Source: a virus
Virus record (IMG/VR): IMGVR_UViG_3300036670_000228
Coordinates: 1-28,996 of that record
Length of the DNA: 28,996 nt
Strand: one strand, 5' to 3'
Both the position numbers and the translations under genes were made by a program. Positions 1 to 8,776 of the stretch are shown piece by piece (position 1 is the first letter of the stretch; the number at the start of each line of letters is the position of its first letter). The notes below the pieces were generated by a model. It was not told the DNA's origin. It saw only the letters and a list, made by a program, of their open reading frames with translations, and made no database searches.

Positions 1-308
1 GTATAGCCGTGATCGGCAGTCCAGACTTCATTTATGCCCACATGGGTAGTAGCATTCCAGGATTCCCAGGAGGTGGTGCCTATGGTTGCACGCAGTGGGT
101 CAATATACATGCCCAGATACTTGTAGGTGATACCGTCTGCATTTAGTGAACGGTAAACCTTGGTGTAAGGCAGTGTGATATCAAATTGCAACCATCCACT
201 GGATGTCATGGCCGAGTCTATGGCTGATAATATACCCACTGTATCGTATTCACCCTGTATGGAAATTTGAGTGGTATTGTTGCCTGGTTTTGTAACGGTG
301 ATTGACAT
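1..308 (-). CDS. Partial structural protein, C-terminus beyond window edge
   Basis: An open frame runs from an ATG at 308 (starts MSITVTKPGNN) to the left edge without a stop, giving 102 codons. A purine-rich AGAGAGAAA lies just upstream of the ATG. The visible part has a beta-rich, Thr/Ser/Asn/Tyr-rich composition with Trp residues (SGWLQFDITLP, TTSWESWNATTH), typical of phage tail or fibre proteins. I do not recognise a specific family. It is the last of the series of minus-strand virion genes, 33 bp downstream of the 141-aa gene, so a virion structural role is inferred from context only. Confidence 0.6.
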   Translation of the reverse strand, partial: MSITVTKPGNNTTQISIQGEYDTVGILSAIDSAMTSSGWLQFDITLPYTKVYRSLNADGITYKYLGMYIDPLRATIGTTSWESWNATTHVGINEVWTADHGY

Positions 309-341
309 GCGTATTTTCTCTCTTTTAAAAATTGTTATAGA

Positions 342-767
342 TTAATATTCTAGTCTGATGGTCAGGTTGGAGCCTGTGCCACTGACTATGTCCACTGTGA
401 GGTAATCATCAGGCGTTGCCAGGATGGTCACAGGTGTTGATATTTTATTTGTGCTGGTGGGTATCACAATGGTCTGAACAGAAATACCGTTCTTTCTTAT
501 TGCCGCAGTCACAGTCTGGGTTGGATTGGAATTTACCCAGGCAGTAACACTGCTGATGGCTATATTTGCTCTGGGATACATCCTCTGGGTGCCCACCACT
601 GTGGAGATTGCTCCCGGAAACACCGCAGTGAGATTCTGCAGTGCAGCGGCGCCAGTGGCGCCGGTGGTGCCAGTTATACTACCAGTGGTAGTGAGATTGC
701 CGCGGGAATTGATCTTTAGATCACCTACTTCGAATCCATTTCTAACTAAAAAATTACTGATTGCCAT
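342..767 (-). CDS. Small fibre-like virion protein (141 aa)
   Basis: The N-terminus MAISNFLVRNGFEVGDLKI followed by a short collagen-like GTTGATGAA stretch is a layout I associate with phage tail-fibre proteins, where a short N-terminal peptide precedes a fibrous linker. The remaining ~100 residues are predicted beta-rich (ISTVVGTQRMYPRANIAISS, TVDIVSGTGSNLTIRLEY) with no catalytic motif. The ATG at 767 is preceded by only a weak GAAAG ribosome site. It sits between the giant repeat protein, from which it is separated by two hairpins, and the truncated gene at the left edge. A structural or receptor-contact role is inferred, not shown. Confidence 0.6.
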   Translation of the reverse strand: MAISNFLVRNGFEVGDLKINSRGNLTTTGSITGTTGATGAAALQNLTAVFPGAISTVVGTQRMYPRANIAISSVTAWVNSNPTQTVTAAIRKNGISVQTIVIPTSTNKISTPVTILATPDDYLTVDIVSGTGSNLTIRLEY

Positions 768-797
768 GATTTTCTTTCAGTGCCCTGCTCATATGAT

Positions 798-826
798 ATC
801 CGCTGAGTCAGTCTGACTCAGCGGAT
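798..826. repeat. Strong intergenic inverted repeat
   Basis: Perfect 14-bp arms (ATCCGCTGAGTCAG and its complement) flank a single central base at 812. The repeat lies in the 113-bp gap after the giant repeat gene. There is no T-run on either side, so it is not a classical intrinsic terminator. It could be an RNA processing or stabilising hairpin, or a dyad protein-binding site. Confidence 0.75.
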
Positions 827-845
827 CATTGGCAAGTAGTTGATA

Positions 846-864
846 AAACGGGATAATCCCGTTT
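846..864 (-). terminator. Probable intrinsic terminator of the giant repeat gene
   Basis: Perfect 9-bp arms AAACGGGAT/ATCCCGTTT surround one base. Read on the minus strand the hairpin ends in TTTTATC. It lies 17 bp past the stop of the 2035-aa gene, the right place for a minus-strand terminator. The T-run is short, so termination may be partial. Confidence 0.6.
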
Positions 865-880
865 CATCTAATCCACAGTT

Positions 881-3800
881 TTAGATAACTGTGTAGTACT
901 TGGTCACGCGCACATTGGTGTTGGCCTGAGCTGCAATAAATTGCAACTGAACCACTGCACCACTGATGCTGGCGTTCATGATACCCACGTTACCGTTGGT
1001 AAACACCACACCATACTCACTGACTGTGGCAGTGGTATCGTCATGTATCACTATGGCCTCTGATGCCTGATACTTGCCAGCAGCAGTGGCTTGGACCACA
1101 TACTTGGCACTGCGATAGCTGGCCTTGGCAAAGCTATCAATGGTTGTTGCTGTATCAGCCGTGGCCACTGTAACATTGCCACCGTAGTTGACCCAGGCAC
1201 CAGTACTGGTAATACTGGATTGTAGGGTATGGCTAGTAGCACCAGTTTCACCAGTGTAAAATACCACACCAGTGTCAGCAGCAGCAATTTCATGATTACC
1301 ATTGCCACTGAGGATGCTGGTTATGGTCTGTGTGGTGGTCAGCTTGCGTACATCAATCAAATCGCCGCTGAGTGGCGCTTCAGTGAATGTAAGAGTATTA
1401 CTGCTCACGCTGTAGGCCAGGGTTGGAATCTGAACCACACCGTTAATACTCACTATGCAAGATGCAGTGGTCTGCGCCGATGTCAGGCCAAACACAACCG
1501 TAACACCGTCGCCAGTGAACTGCTGGTCAGCAATAACTGTGAACTGCGTGCTGGTCTGATTCCACTGATTGGAACCACCGTTGTAGTATTCCAGAGCATT
1601 CAGTGTGCTGTTGTAACGCAACATACCTGCCGTGTCCGTGCCACCAGTGGCACCAGGACGCTGTGCAGTGGTACCCACTGGCATTATCATGGAGTCAGTG
1701 CTGTTGATGGTCAACTTGGCACCGCGCACCAGACTGGACAACACACTGCTACCACCAATTACCACCTGATCATATGCACTACCGGCCTTGGCCCATACCA
1801 GTGTGGTATCAGCACCGCCGCGTACGATCAACTCATTGCCCACTGCCTGTGTGCTGTTGAATGTGGCACTCTTGCCCACAAACACATTGGCAGCAACACC
1901 CAGACCGCCCTGGGAAATAATGGCACCAGTTCCGGCGCTCACGCTATCCGCTGTGCTGGCACCCAGCAATGTACCATTGACTGTGGCAGCACCAGTGCTA
2001 ACCAGTGAACCCACAGTAGCAACACCTGCCACGCCCAGTGTATTACTGGCTGTAATAGTTGTGAATGCACCAGTGGATGCTACGCCGGCGCCGATGGTTG
2101 TACCATTCACGCTACCGCCAGTGATGGTTGCACCAGCACTGCTGAAGTTAGTCACTGTGGCATTGGTGGATGCAACATTGGTCAAGCCAGTGAGCGAACC
2201 GCCAGTTACCTGTGCATTGGCTGAGCTGAAGTTGTTGACAACACCAGTGGTTGCTGCCAGTGTAACACCAGTGACGCTGCCGCCAGTGATTTGTGCATTT
2301 GGTGTAGTCAAAGTGGTTGCACCCACAGTGCTACCGCTGACTGGAGTCGCTGTGATAGCACCACCAGTGATGGTTGCATTGCTGCTGCTCAGGTTAGTGA
2401 TCACGCCAGTGCTGGCACTCAGTGTGATTCCCGTTACGCTACCGCCAGTGATTTGCGCATTTGCAGTATTCAACACTGCTACTGTGGCAACTGTGAAGTT
2501 ACCAGTGCTACCACTGATTGGTGTGGCGCTGATAGCACCACCAGTGATCTGTGCATTGCCTGTGCTGAAGTTTGTGGCAGTGGCCGTGGTCAGTGCTGCA
2601 CTGGTATTAGTAATGCTACCGCTAACAATTGCTGCCGTACCGCTGAATGCACCGATAAACGTGGTTGCTGAGAGTGCATTCACGCTTGGGTTCACTGTCA
2701 GGCCAGTGCTGGCAAAAGCCTGCAGGTTACCGCTGGTTGCGTTGACAAATTCCAGGTAGAATGTGTTGTTGACAGCAGACGCAACCACATTGTCAGTGAG
2801 ACTGACCTGTGCAGTTGCAACTGTCCCAGACACTGTGCTGGCAGCTACACTACCACCAGTTACCTGTGCATTGGCAGTAGTGAAGTTGGTTGCGCTCAGG
2901 TTAGTGAATGCACCAGTGCTACCGCTGATTGGGGTCGCTGTGATAGAACCACCACTGATTTGTGCATTTGCACTGACCAGAGTCGCAGCAGTTGCAGTGG
3001 TAAACGAACCAGTGCTACCGCTGATTGGTGTGGCGCTGATTGCCCCGCCAGTTACCTGTGCATTAGCAGTGCTGAAGTTAGTAACCACACCAGTTGTAGC
3101 TGCCAGTGTAACGCCAGTGATGCTACCGCCAGTTACCTGTGCGTTGGCAGTGCTGAAGTTAGTAACTGCCCCAGTAGTAGCTGCCAGATTGGTCAGTGTT
3201 GCATCAGTGGCAGCCAGTGTGCTGAGACCTGATACTGTTCCACTGCTGATAGCAGCAGTTCCAGTGAATGTACCCACAAAGTTTGTGGCTGACACTGTAT
3301 TGGTACTAGGGTTAGCAGTGATGCCAGTGCTGGCAAATGCCTGCAGGTTACCTGATGCACCACTGGTGAATTGCAGGTTAAAGCTGGCATTGGTCGTGGA
3401 AGCAACCACATTGTCAGTAAGACCAACCTGTGCAGTGGCAACCGTTCCATTGATGGCGCTTGGTGCAATACTACCACCAGTGATCTGTGCATTACCAGTG
3501 TTTAGCGTGGTGAATGTACCAACCAGGGCTGATGCGTTGGACAAACCAGATACGCTACCACCAGTGGCCGTGAGGCTGGCCGTGTTGATGGATGCACCAG
3601 TGATGGCACCGCCAGTGAGCTGAGCGTTACCGCTGTTCAGTGTGGTAAATGTACCAGTGGTTGCAGCAGCACTGGTCAGACCAGATACGCTACCGCCGGT
3701 GGCTGTCAGGCTGGCTGTGTTAACAGTTGCACCACTGATAGCACCACCAGTAACTTGCGCATTACCAGTGTTTAGTGTGGTAAATGTACCAACCAGTGCT

Positions 3801-6800
3801 GCTGCACTGGACAAACCAGATACACTACCACCAGTGGCCGTCAGGCTGGATGTGTTGATGGTTGCACCAGAAACACTACCGCCAGTGACCTGTGCATTTG
3901 CAGTACTGAAGTTAGTAACCACACCAGTTGTAGCTGCCAGTGTAACGCCAGTGATGCTACCGCCAGTTACCTGTGCATTAGTGGAACTTAATGGACCAGT
4001 GATAACACCAGTGGAGGTGAGTGTACCTGCCACTGTAGCACTACCGCCCACCACTGCTGCACCAACTGTGTTCAGAACTGGTACTGTGAGATTCTTGTTG
4101 AAGCTCCAGGAATCCGTTGTTCCGCTGTACAATACAGTTGCGTTGGCACCAGCAACAGTCAAACCAGCACCATCAGCCTGTGCAGCACTGGTTGCGCCGC
4201 TGGCCAGTGTGATGTTAACATCTGCTGTACTCAATGTGGTGGAATTAACTGTGGTGCTTACACCCTGAACAGTCAAGTTACCACTGATGATTGTGTCGCC
4301 GCCAACATTAAGATTCTTAGCAATGCCAACTCCGCCTGCAACAATCAGTGCACCATTGGTAGCCAATGTACTCTGTGTGGTGCCAGTGACAGTTGCAGTG
4401 GTTCCAGACAATGTTGTGAAACTACCAGTGCTTGGAATTGCATTACCAATTGGAGTATTATTAATACTGTCAAAAGTTCCGCTGCTGGCAGTCAGGTTAG
4501 TAAAGCTACCAGTACTACCACTGATCGGTGTGCCAGTGATCGCACCACCAGTGATCTGTGCATTTGCAGTAGTCAGTGTGCCCGCAGTTGCAGCAGTTGC
4601 AGCCAGAGTGGTAAAGCTACCAGTGCTACCGCTGATTGGGGTTGCTGTGATATCGCCGCCAGTGACTTGTGCATTTGCAGTGGTTAGAGTTGTTGCACCC
4701 ACTGTGCTACCACTGACTGGTGTGCCAGTGATGCTACCGCTGCTGATAGCAGCGGTTCCAGTGAACGTACCCACGAAGTTGGTGGCTGATACTGTGTTTG
4801 TGCTAGGGTTAGCAGTAATGCCAGTGCTGGCAAATGCCTGCAGGTTACCTGATGCACCACTGGTGAATTGCAGGTTAAAGCTGGCGTTGGATGTGGAAGC
4901 TACTACATTATCAGTGAGGCCAACTTGTGCAGTGGCAACTGTTCCATTGATGGCACTTGGTGCAATACTACCACCAGTGATCTGTGCATTACCAGTGTTC
5001 AGTGTCGCAAAAGTACCAGTGGTCGCCGCAGCACTGGACAAACCAGATACGCTACCACCAGTGGCCGTGAGGCTGGCTGTATTGATGGATGCACCAGTGA
5101 TGGCGCCGCCAGTGAGTTGAGCGTTGCCGCTGTTCAGTGTGGTAAATGTACCAATTTCTGCGGAGGCACTGGTCAGACCAGATACGCTACCGCCGGTGGC
5201 TGTCAGGCTGGCTGTGTTAACAGTTGCACCACTGATAGCACCACCAGTGATCTGTGCGTTACCGCTGACCAGATTGGTTGCTGTGGCAGTGGTTGCCGTT
5301 AGTGTGCTGAATGCACCAGTGCTACCGCTGATTGGTGTGGCGCTGATAGCGCCACCAGTGATCTGTGCGTTTGGCGTGGTCAGTGTGGTTGCACCCACTG
5401 TACTACCGCTGACTGGTGTTGCTGTAATAGCGCCGCCAGTGATCTGTGCATTTGGTGTGGTCAGTGTAGTTGCACCCACTGTGCTGCCACTGACTGGTGT
5501 TGCTGTAATAGCGCCGCCAGTGATCTGTGCGTTACCGCTGAGCAAGTTGGTTGCAGTTGCAGTGGTGGCTGACAACACAGCCAATCCAGTGACATTACCG
5601 CCAGTTACTTGTGCATTAGCAGTGCTGAAGTTTGTGGCAGTGGCTGTGGTCAGTGCCGCGCTGGTGTTAGTGATACTACCGCTAGTAATGGCTGCTGTAC
5701 CGCTAAATGTACCCACAAATGTGGCCGCTGTTACTGATCCTACAGCTGGGTTGATAGCCACGCTGCTGGAAGCAAATGCTGCCAGGTTACCGCTGGTGGC
5801 ATTCACCAGCTGTGGATAAAATACTGAGCTGGCGCTAGTGGCAGTCACTGCTTCAGTGAGAGCGACCTGAGCCGTTGCCACTGTGCCAGTGATGGCCGTG
5901 GACACCACACTACCGCCAGTGATCTGTGCATTTGCAGTGCTGAAGTTAGTTGCAGCCAGTGTTACAGCAGATCCATTGATACCAGTTACACTGCCGCCAG
6001 TAATCTGTGCGTTACCAGTGTTGACCGTGCCAATGCTGGCAGTGGTTGCTGATACGTTGGTCAGGCTAGTAGCACTACCGCCAGTGATCTGAGCATTGCT
6101 GCTGTTCAGATTTGTCACTGTTGCATTCACTGAACCCACATTGGTCAATCCAGTGAGTGAACCACCAGTGATTTGTGCGTTACCGCTGCTAAAATTAGTA
6201 CTATTGGCAGTACTAAATGCTGCTGTACCAGTATGTGATCCAGCAATTGCACCACCAGTGATTTGTGCGTTACCAGTGCTGAAGTTAGTGGCGGTGGCGG
6301 TGGTAGCTGACATGGATGCCAGGCCAGTGACGCTGCCGCCAGTGATCTGTGCATTTGGTGTGGTCAGTGTAGTTGCACCCACTGTGCTGCCACTGACTGG
6401 TGTTGCTGTAATAGCGCCGCCAGTGATCTGTGCGTTGCTGCTGTTCAGATTCGTGATGGTACCAGTTGTGGAAACAATATTTCCAAATAGTGCACCGGTG
6501 ATTGTACCAGCACTCAGCGCGCCAGTGATGGTTATATTGCCCGATGATACCACATCAGATGCTGTAACTTTACCAACTTTGATATTGGTGAAGCCAGCCA
6601 CGCTTAAATTCTGAAAGCCCGCACCAGTATCGCCAGTGGCGATAGCAGTGAATGCTCCATCATTCTCGGACCATACCCAGGCTGTATTCACGCTGCCATA
6701 GCCTGTGAGAGTTGCCAGATTACGGTTTACCAGGATACCAATGTCATATCCTGACAATGAACCCACGTATCCGTTGTTAAACACCACCAGTGGGTCATTT

Positions 6801-6988
6801 ACGTAGGTGTTGGTTGCACTAATGCTAGTAGAACTACCAGTAACACTCAGGTTACCAATAATACTAACATTAGAATTTAGTGTGATATCAGGGGCGAACA
6901 GCGCACCAGTTAACGTCTGGGAGGCTATTTTCCCCGCCGTAATAGTTGCGTCTGTGATCTGATTATTCTTGATTCTAGTTACTGCCAT
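881..6988 (-). CDS. Giant repetitive fibre-like virion protein (2035 aa)
   Basis: The N-terminus (MAVTRIKNNQITDATITAGK) and the GNLSVTGSSTSI segment are typical of phage fibre/appendage proteins. Roughly residues 185-1620 hold about 30 copies of a NAQ[IVL]TGG heptad set in Thr/Ser/Ala/Gly-rich units of 20-40 residues (SGSTVGATTLTTP, SLTATGGSVSGL). Four copies of a longer module start near GTVATAQV and end near GTAAI. The C-terminus has a MLRYNSTLNALEYYNGG module, then VSINGVVQIPTLAY, then a ~100-residue domain ending in KYYTVI. All three recur in the 565-aa protein encoded next. Almost no Cys or charged patches are present, consistent with an extended beta-structured fibre. It probably forms a long tail fibre or whisker-like appendage. 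Receptor specificity cannot be read from the sequence. Confidence 0.85.
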   Translation of the reverse strand: MAVTRIKNNQITDATITAGKIASQTLTGALFAPDITLNSNVSIIGNLSVTGSSTSISATNTYVNDPLVVFNNGYVGSLSGYDIGILVNRNLATLTGYGSVNTAWVWSENDGAFTAIATGDTGAGFQNLSVAGFTNIKVGKVTASDVVSSGNITITGALSAGTITGALFGNIVSTTGTITNLNSSNAQITGGAITATPVSGSTVGATTLTTPNAQITGGSVTGLASMSATTATATNFSTGNAQITGGAIAGSHTGTAAFSTANSTNFSSGNAQITGGSLTGLTNVGSVNATVTNLNSSNAQITGGSATSLTNVSATTASIGTVNTGNAQITGGSVTGINGSAVTLAATNFSTANAQITGGSVVSTAITGTVATAQVALTEAVTATSASSVFYPQLVNATSGNLAAFASSSVAINPAVGSVTAATFVGTFSGTAAITSGSITNTSAALTTATATNFSTANAQVTGGNVTGLAVLSATTATATNLLSGNAQITGGAITATPVSGSTVGATTLTTPNAQITGGAITATPVSGSTVGATTLTTPNAQITGGAISATPISGSTGAFSTLTATTATATNLVSGNAQITGGAISGATVNTASLTATGGSVSGLTSASAEIGTFTTLNSGNAQLTGGAITGASINTASLTATGGSVSGLSSAAATTGTFATLNTGNAQITGGSIAPSAINGTVATAQVGLTDNVVASTSNASFNLQFTSGASGNLQAFASTGITANPSTNTVSATNFVGTFTGTAAISSGSITGTPVSGSTVGATTLTTANAQVTGGDITATPISGSTGSFTTLAATAATAGTLTTANAQITGGAITGTPISGSTGSFTNLTASSGTFDSINNTPIGNAIPSTGSFTTLSGTTATVTGTTQSTLATNGALIVAGGVGIAKNLNVGGDTIISGNLTVQGVSTTVNSTTLSTADVNITLASGATSAAQADGAGLTVAGANATVLYSGTTDSWSFNKNLTVPVLNTVGAAVVGGSATVAGTLTSTGVITGPLSSTNAQVTGGSITGVTLAATTGVVTNFSTANAQVTGGSVSGATINTSSLTATGGSVSGLSSAAALVGTFTTLNTGNAQVTGGAISGATVNTASLTATGGSVSGLTSAAATTGTFTTLNSGNAQLTGGAITGASINTASLTATGGSVSGLSNASALVGTFTTLNTGNAQITGGSIAPSAINGTVATAQVGLTDNVVASTTNASFNLQFTSGASGNLQAFASTGITANPSTNTVSATNFVGTFTGTAAISSGTVSGLSTLAATDATLTNLAATTGAVTNFSTANAQVTGGSITGVTLAATTGVVTNFSTANAQVTGGAISATPISGSTGSFTTATAATLVSANAQISGGSITATPISGSTGAFTNLSATNFTTANAQVTGGSVAASTVSGTVATAQVSLTDNVVASAVNNTFYLEFVNATSGNLQAFASTGLTVNPSVNALSATTFIGAFSGTAAIVSGSITNTSAALTTATATNFSTGNAQITGGAISATPISGSTGNFTVATVAVLNTANAQITGGSVTGITLSASTGVITNLSSSNATITGGAITATPVSGSTVGATTLTTPNAQITGGSVTGVTLAATTGVVNNFSSANAQVTGGSLTGLTNVASTNATVTNFSSAGATITGGSVNGTTIGAGVASTGAFTTITASNTLGVAGVATVGSLVSTGAATVNGTLLGASTADSVSAGTGAIISQGGLGVAANVFVGKSATFNSTQAVGNELIVRGGADTTLVWAKAGSAYDQVVIGGSSVLSSLVRGAKLTINSTDSMIMPVGTTAQRPGATGGTDTAGMLRYNSTLNALEYYNGGSNQWNQTSTQFTVIADQQFTGDGVTVVFGLTSAQTTASCIVSINGVVQIPTLAYSVSSNTLTFTEAPLSGDLIDVRKLTTTQTITSILSGNGNHEIAAADTGVVFYTGETGATSHTLQSSITSTGAWVNYGGNVTVATADTATTIDSFAKASYRSAKYVVQATAAGKYQASEAIVIHDDTTATVSEYGVVFTNGNVGIMNASISGAVVQLQFIAAQANTNVRVTKYYTVI
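3238..3755. repeat. Long internal duplication, copy 1 (pair with ~4738-5252)
   Basis: A block of roughly 0.5 kb inside the giant gene is repeated about 1.5 kb away. It codes for the SLTATGGSVSGL units, NAQITGGSIAPSAINGTVAT and the FNLQFTSGASGNLQAFAST module. The two copies are nearly identical by eye, with scattered third-position changes, suggesting duplication or gene conversion. The boundaries are approximate. Confidence 0.7.
4738..5252. repeat. Long internal duplication, copy 2 (pair with ~3238-3755)
   Basis: This is the second copy of the block described at 3238-3755, in the same orientation and reading frame. Third-position differences between the copies (for example in the stretch coding NFVGTFTGTAAISSG) show that it is not a very recent or assembly-generated duplicate. 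Confidence 0.7.
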
Positions 6989-7013
6989 TTTTGTTTACTC
7001 CAAACATTAACAG

Positions 7014-7021
7014 TATTTAGT
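7014..7021 (-). promoter_or_regulatory. Late-promoter-like octamer upstream of the giant fibre gene
   Basis: Minus-strand ACTAAATA, 25 bp before the ATG at 6988. It matches the NNTAAATA pattern found upstream of several other genes here and resembles the T4 late promoter TATAAATA, which is read by the gp55 sigma factor. Confidence 0.4.
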
Positions 7022-7077
7022 AACATCCAGTTGAATAGTACTATACCCAGTATTAAACTAGGATGAAAAATCAGTGC

Positions 7078-8775
7078 TTATTTGGCAAAATAGGTCTTCT
7101 GTACCCTAGCAGCACTCACTCCTGAGAACCCAGTGGCACGTAGTTGTACCACATTGCCAGCTAGTGTGGCCCCATAGGATGCCACTAGTGATACCCCAGT
7201 ATAGATATTATTAGTAGTGCTGATCACTACCGCTGTGCCATTATGAACTACCCTGATGTCACTGAGCTGCTGTTCACCAGTGCTACTGGTAACTGATACT
7301 GAGTACTTGGCACTACTATAAATATCAGTATCAAATGCATCCAATATGGTTCCCTGATTATCAGTATTCACTGGAATACTGGGACTGGTCACTACTGATA
7401 AATTTTCGTCGATAGCAACCCCAGCTGCCACAAATCTCACATCAATTATATCTGAAGTTAATGGCGCAGTGGGAGTTCCACTGCTATAAAAAGTGATCTG
7501 ATTGGCGCTCACCAGATAGCTGACCCCAGGACGCTGCAAAACCCCGTTGATGCTCACCAGCACTCCATCACTGGTTGCGTTGTGGTCCAGTGTGTAGGTA
7601 TAACTGGTGCCATCTGGTGTTATGGTTTGATTGGTAATCTGGCTGGGTCCCAGTGGCAACCATTGATTTCCTGAATAATACTCAGGACTCAACAGGTCAG
7701 TGTTGTAGCGTATGCTACCCGATGGTGACGCAGTGGGTTGCTGAAAAGTGCTACCAGTGGGAATCACCAGCGCACCAGTGCTGGATATTACTGTAAGTGG
7801 CCCGTTAGGTACCAGTAGTAGATTTCCATTGGTACCCAGTATGTTATTGGTTCTCATGTTACCAGTGAAGCTGGTTGCACTGGCTGCACCACTTATGCTT
7901 GCATTGCCAGCAGTTACTGATCCCAGAACCAGGAGTTGAGTGAGTGCGCCCACGCTGGTGATACTGGGTTGGGCGGCAGTTTGCAGTGTTCCAGAGATAG
8001 TGCTAAACTGTGCAGAGCCACCAGCGACATTGCCCAGCAGATTACCAGTGATATTTGCTGAGAAATTTGCAGTAACGCCTGAGATATTACCACTGGATGA
8101 AATTCCAGCACTGCTGATGGTACCAGTGATCATGTTACCGGCTACAATGTATCCTGCACCATTGGCCTGCAGATTAAGGTTTCCGTTGATGTTAGTGATA
8201 CCAACAGTATTACCACTGACGTTCACGTTTCCAAAATCGCTGGAGCCAAATTGTCCTATGCCCTTGAATCCAGTATATCGTGCACCCACTATAAAAATAC
8301 TACGACTGGTGAATGAATATGGTGGTAGATTGGAATCAGGGAAGGTTAGCACACCGGACTGGTAGTCAAAGAACCAGGAGTCAGCTGCACCGCTGCCATT
8401 GGGAAACAACTGAGTACCAGACACCTGTGGTGAGCCAGACCCAGTGAGATCCAGGTACACACGCACCTGATATGTGGACCCAAATTCAGGAGTTACCCAA
8501 TCAGTTAATCCTGTGTTCCAGGTGCGATTGGTGGCTGATGTGGAATCCATGATGGCTGGTGCACCAGTGTAAACGCCAACCACGCCAGAACTGGCCACCG
8601 GAATCACTGATGGTATACTCTGACTCTGTTGCCAGATCAGGTCGCCTCTGATTAGCAGTGGACTGGCCACGGATTCATTGCTGGGGCTCTTGGCAGACTG
8701 TACATCAGTCTTGGTGATGCCGTAGCCAATTTTTTTAAACAAGTAGTCTATTTTTTGTGTATCTGAGATAGCCAT
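7078..8775 (-). CDS. Fibre/appendage structural protein (565 aa)
   Basis: The start is taken at the ATG at 8775 (MAISDTQKIDYLFKKIGYG). A longer reading from a TTG at 8796 would overlap the upstream gene. The ATG lies one base past the stop of the 686-aa gene. From memory, the N-terminal ~190 residues (KIDYLFKKIGYG, LLIRGDLIWQQS, DSWFFDYQSGVLTF, GARYTGFKGIG) match a conserved structural protein of cyanophages and other aquatic T4-like phages. A Gly/Ser/Ala repeat region follows (ITGNLLGNVAGG). The C-terminus has the module trio shared with the 2035-aa protein: SIRYNTDLLSPEYYSGNQW, LVSINGVLQRPGVSYLVS, and a terminal ~100-residue domain ending RVQKTYFAK. It is probably a virion appendage that uses the same tip or oligomerisation domain as its giant neighbour. 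Confidence 0.8.
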   Translation of the reverse strand: MAISDTQKIDYLFKKIGYGITKTDVQSAKSPSNESVASPLLIRGDLIWQQSQSIPSVIPVASSGVVGVYTGAPAIMDSTSATNRTWNTGLTDWVTPEFGSTYQVRVYLDLTGSGSPQVSGTQLFPNGSGAADSWFFDYQSGVLTFPDSNLPPYSFTSRSIFIVGARYTGFKGIGQFGSSDFGNVNVSGNTVGITNINGNLNLQANGAGYIVAGNMITGTISSAGISSSGNISGVTANFSANITGNLLGNVAGGSAQFSTISGTLQTAAQPSITSVGALTQLLVLGSVTAGNASISGAASATSFTGNMRTNNILGTNGNLLLVPNGPLTVISSTGALVIPTGSTFQQPTASPSGSIRYNTDLLSPEYYSGNQWLPLGPSQITNQTITPDGTSYTYTLDHNATSDGVLVSINGVLQRPGVSYLVSANQITFYSSGTPTAPLTSDIIDVRFVAAGVAIDENLSVVTSPSIPVNTDNQGTILDAFDTDIYSSAKYSVSVTSSTGEQQLSDIRVVHNGTAVVISTTNNIYTGVSLVASYGATLAGNVVQLRATGFSGVSAARVQKTYFAK

Positions 8776-8776
8776 A

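Noticed and set aside
1229-6614. Many long plus-strand ORFs opposite the giant fibre gene
   Set aside because: They are antisense shadows of the low-complexity repeat. Their proteins are monotonous Val/Pro/Ala or Cys/Ser/Thr strings with no ribosome sites or family motifs.
881-6988. CRISPR-like array of short direct repeats
   Set aside because: The repeats are in frame, vary at third positions, have unequal spacers with related sequences and encode a continuous protein.
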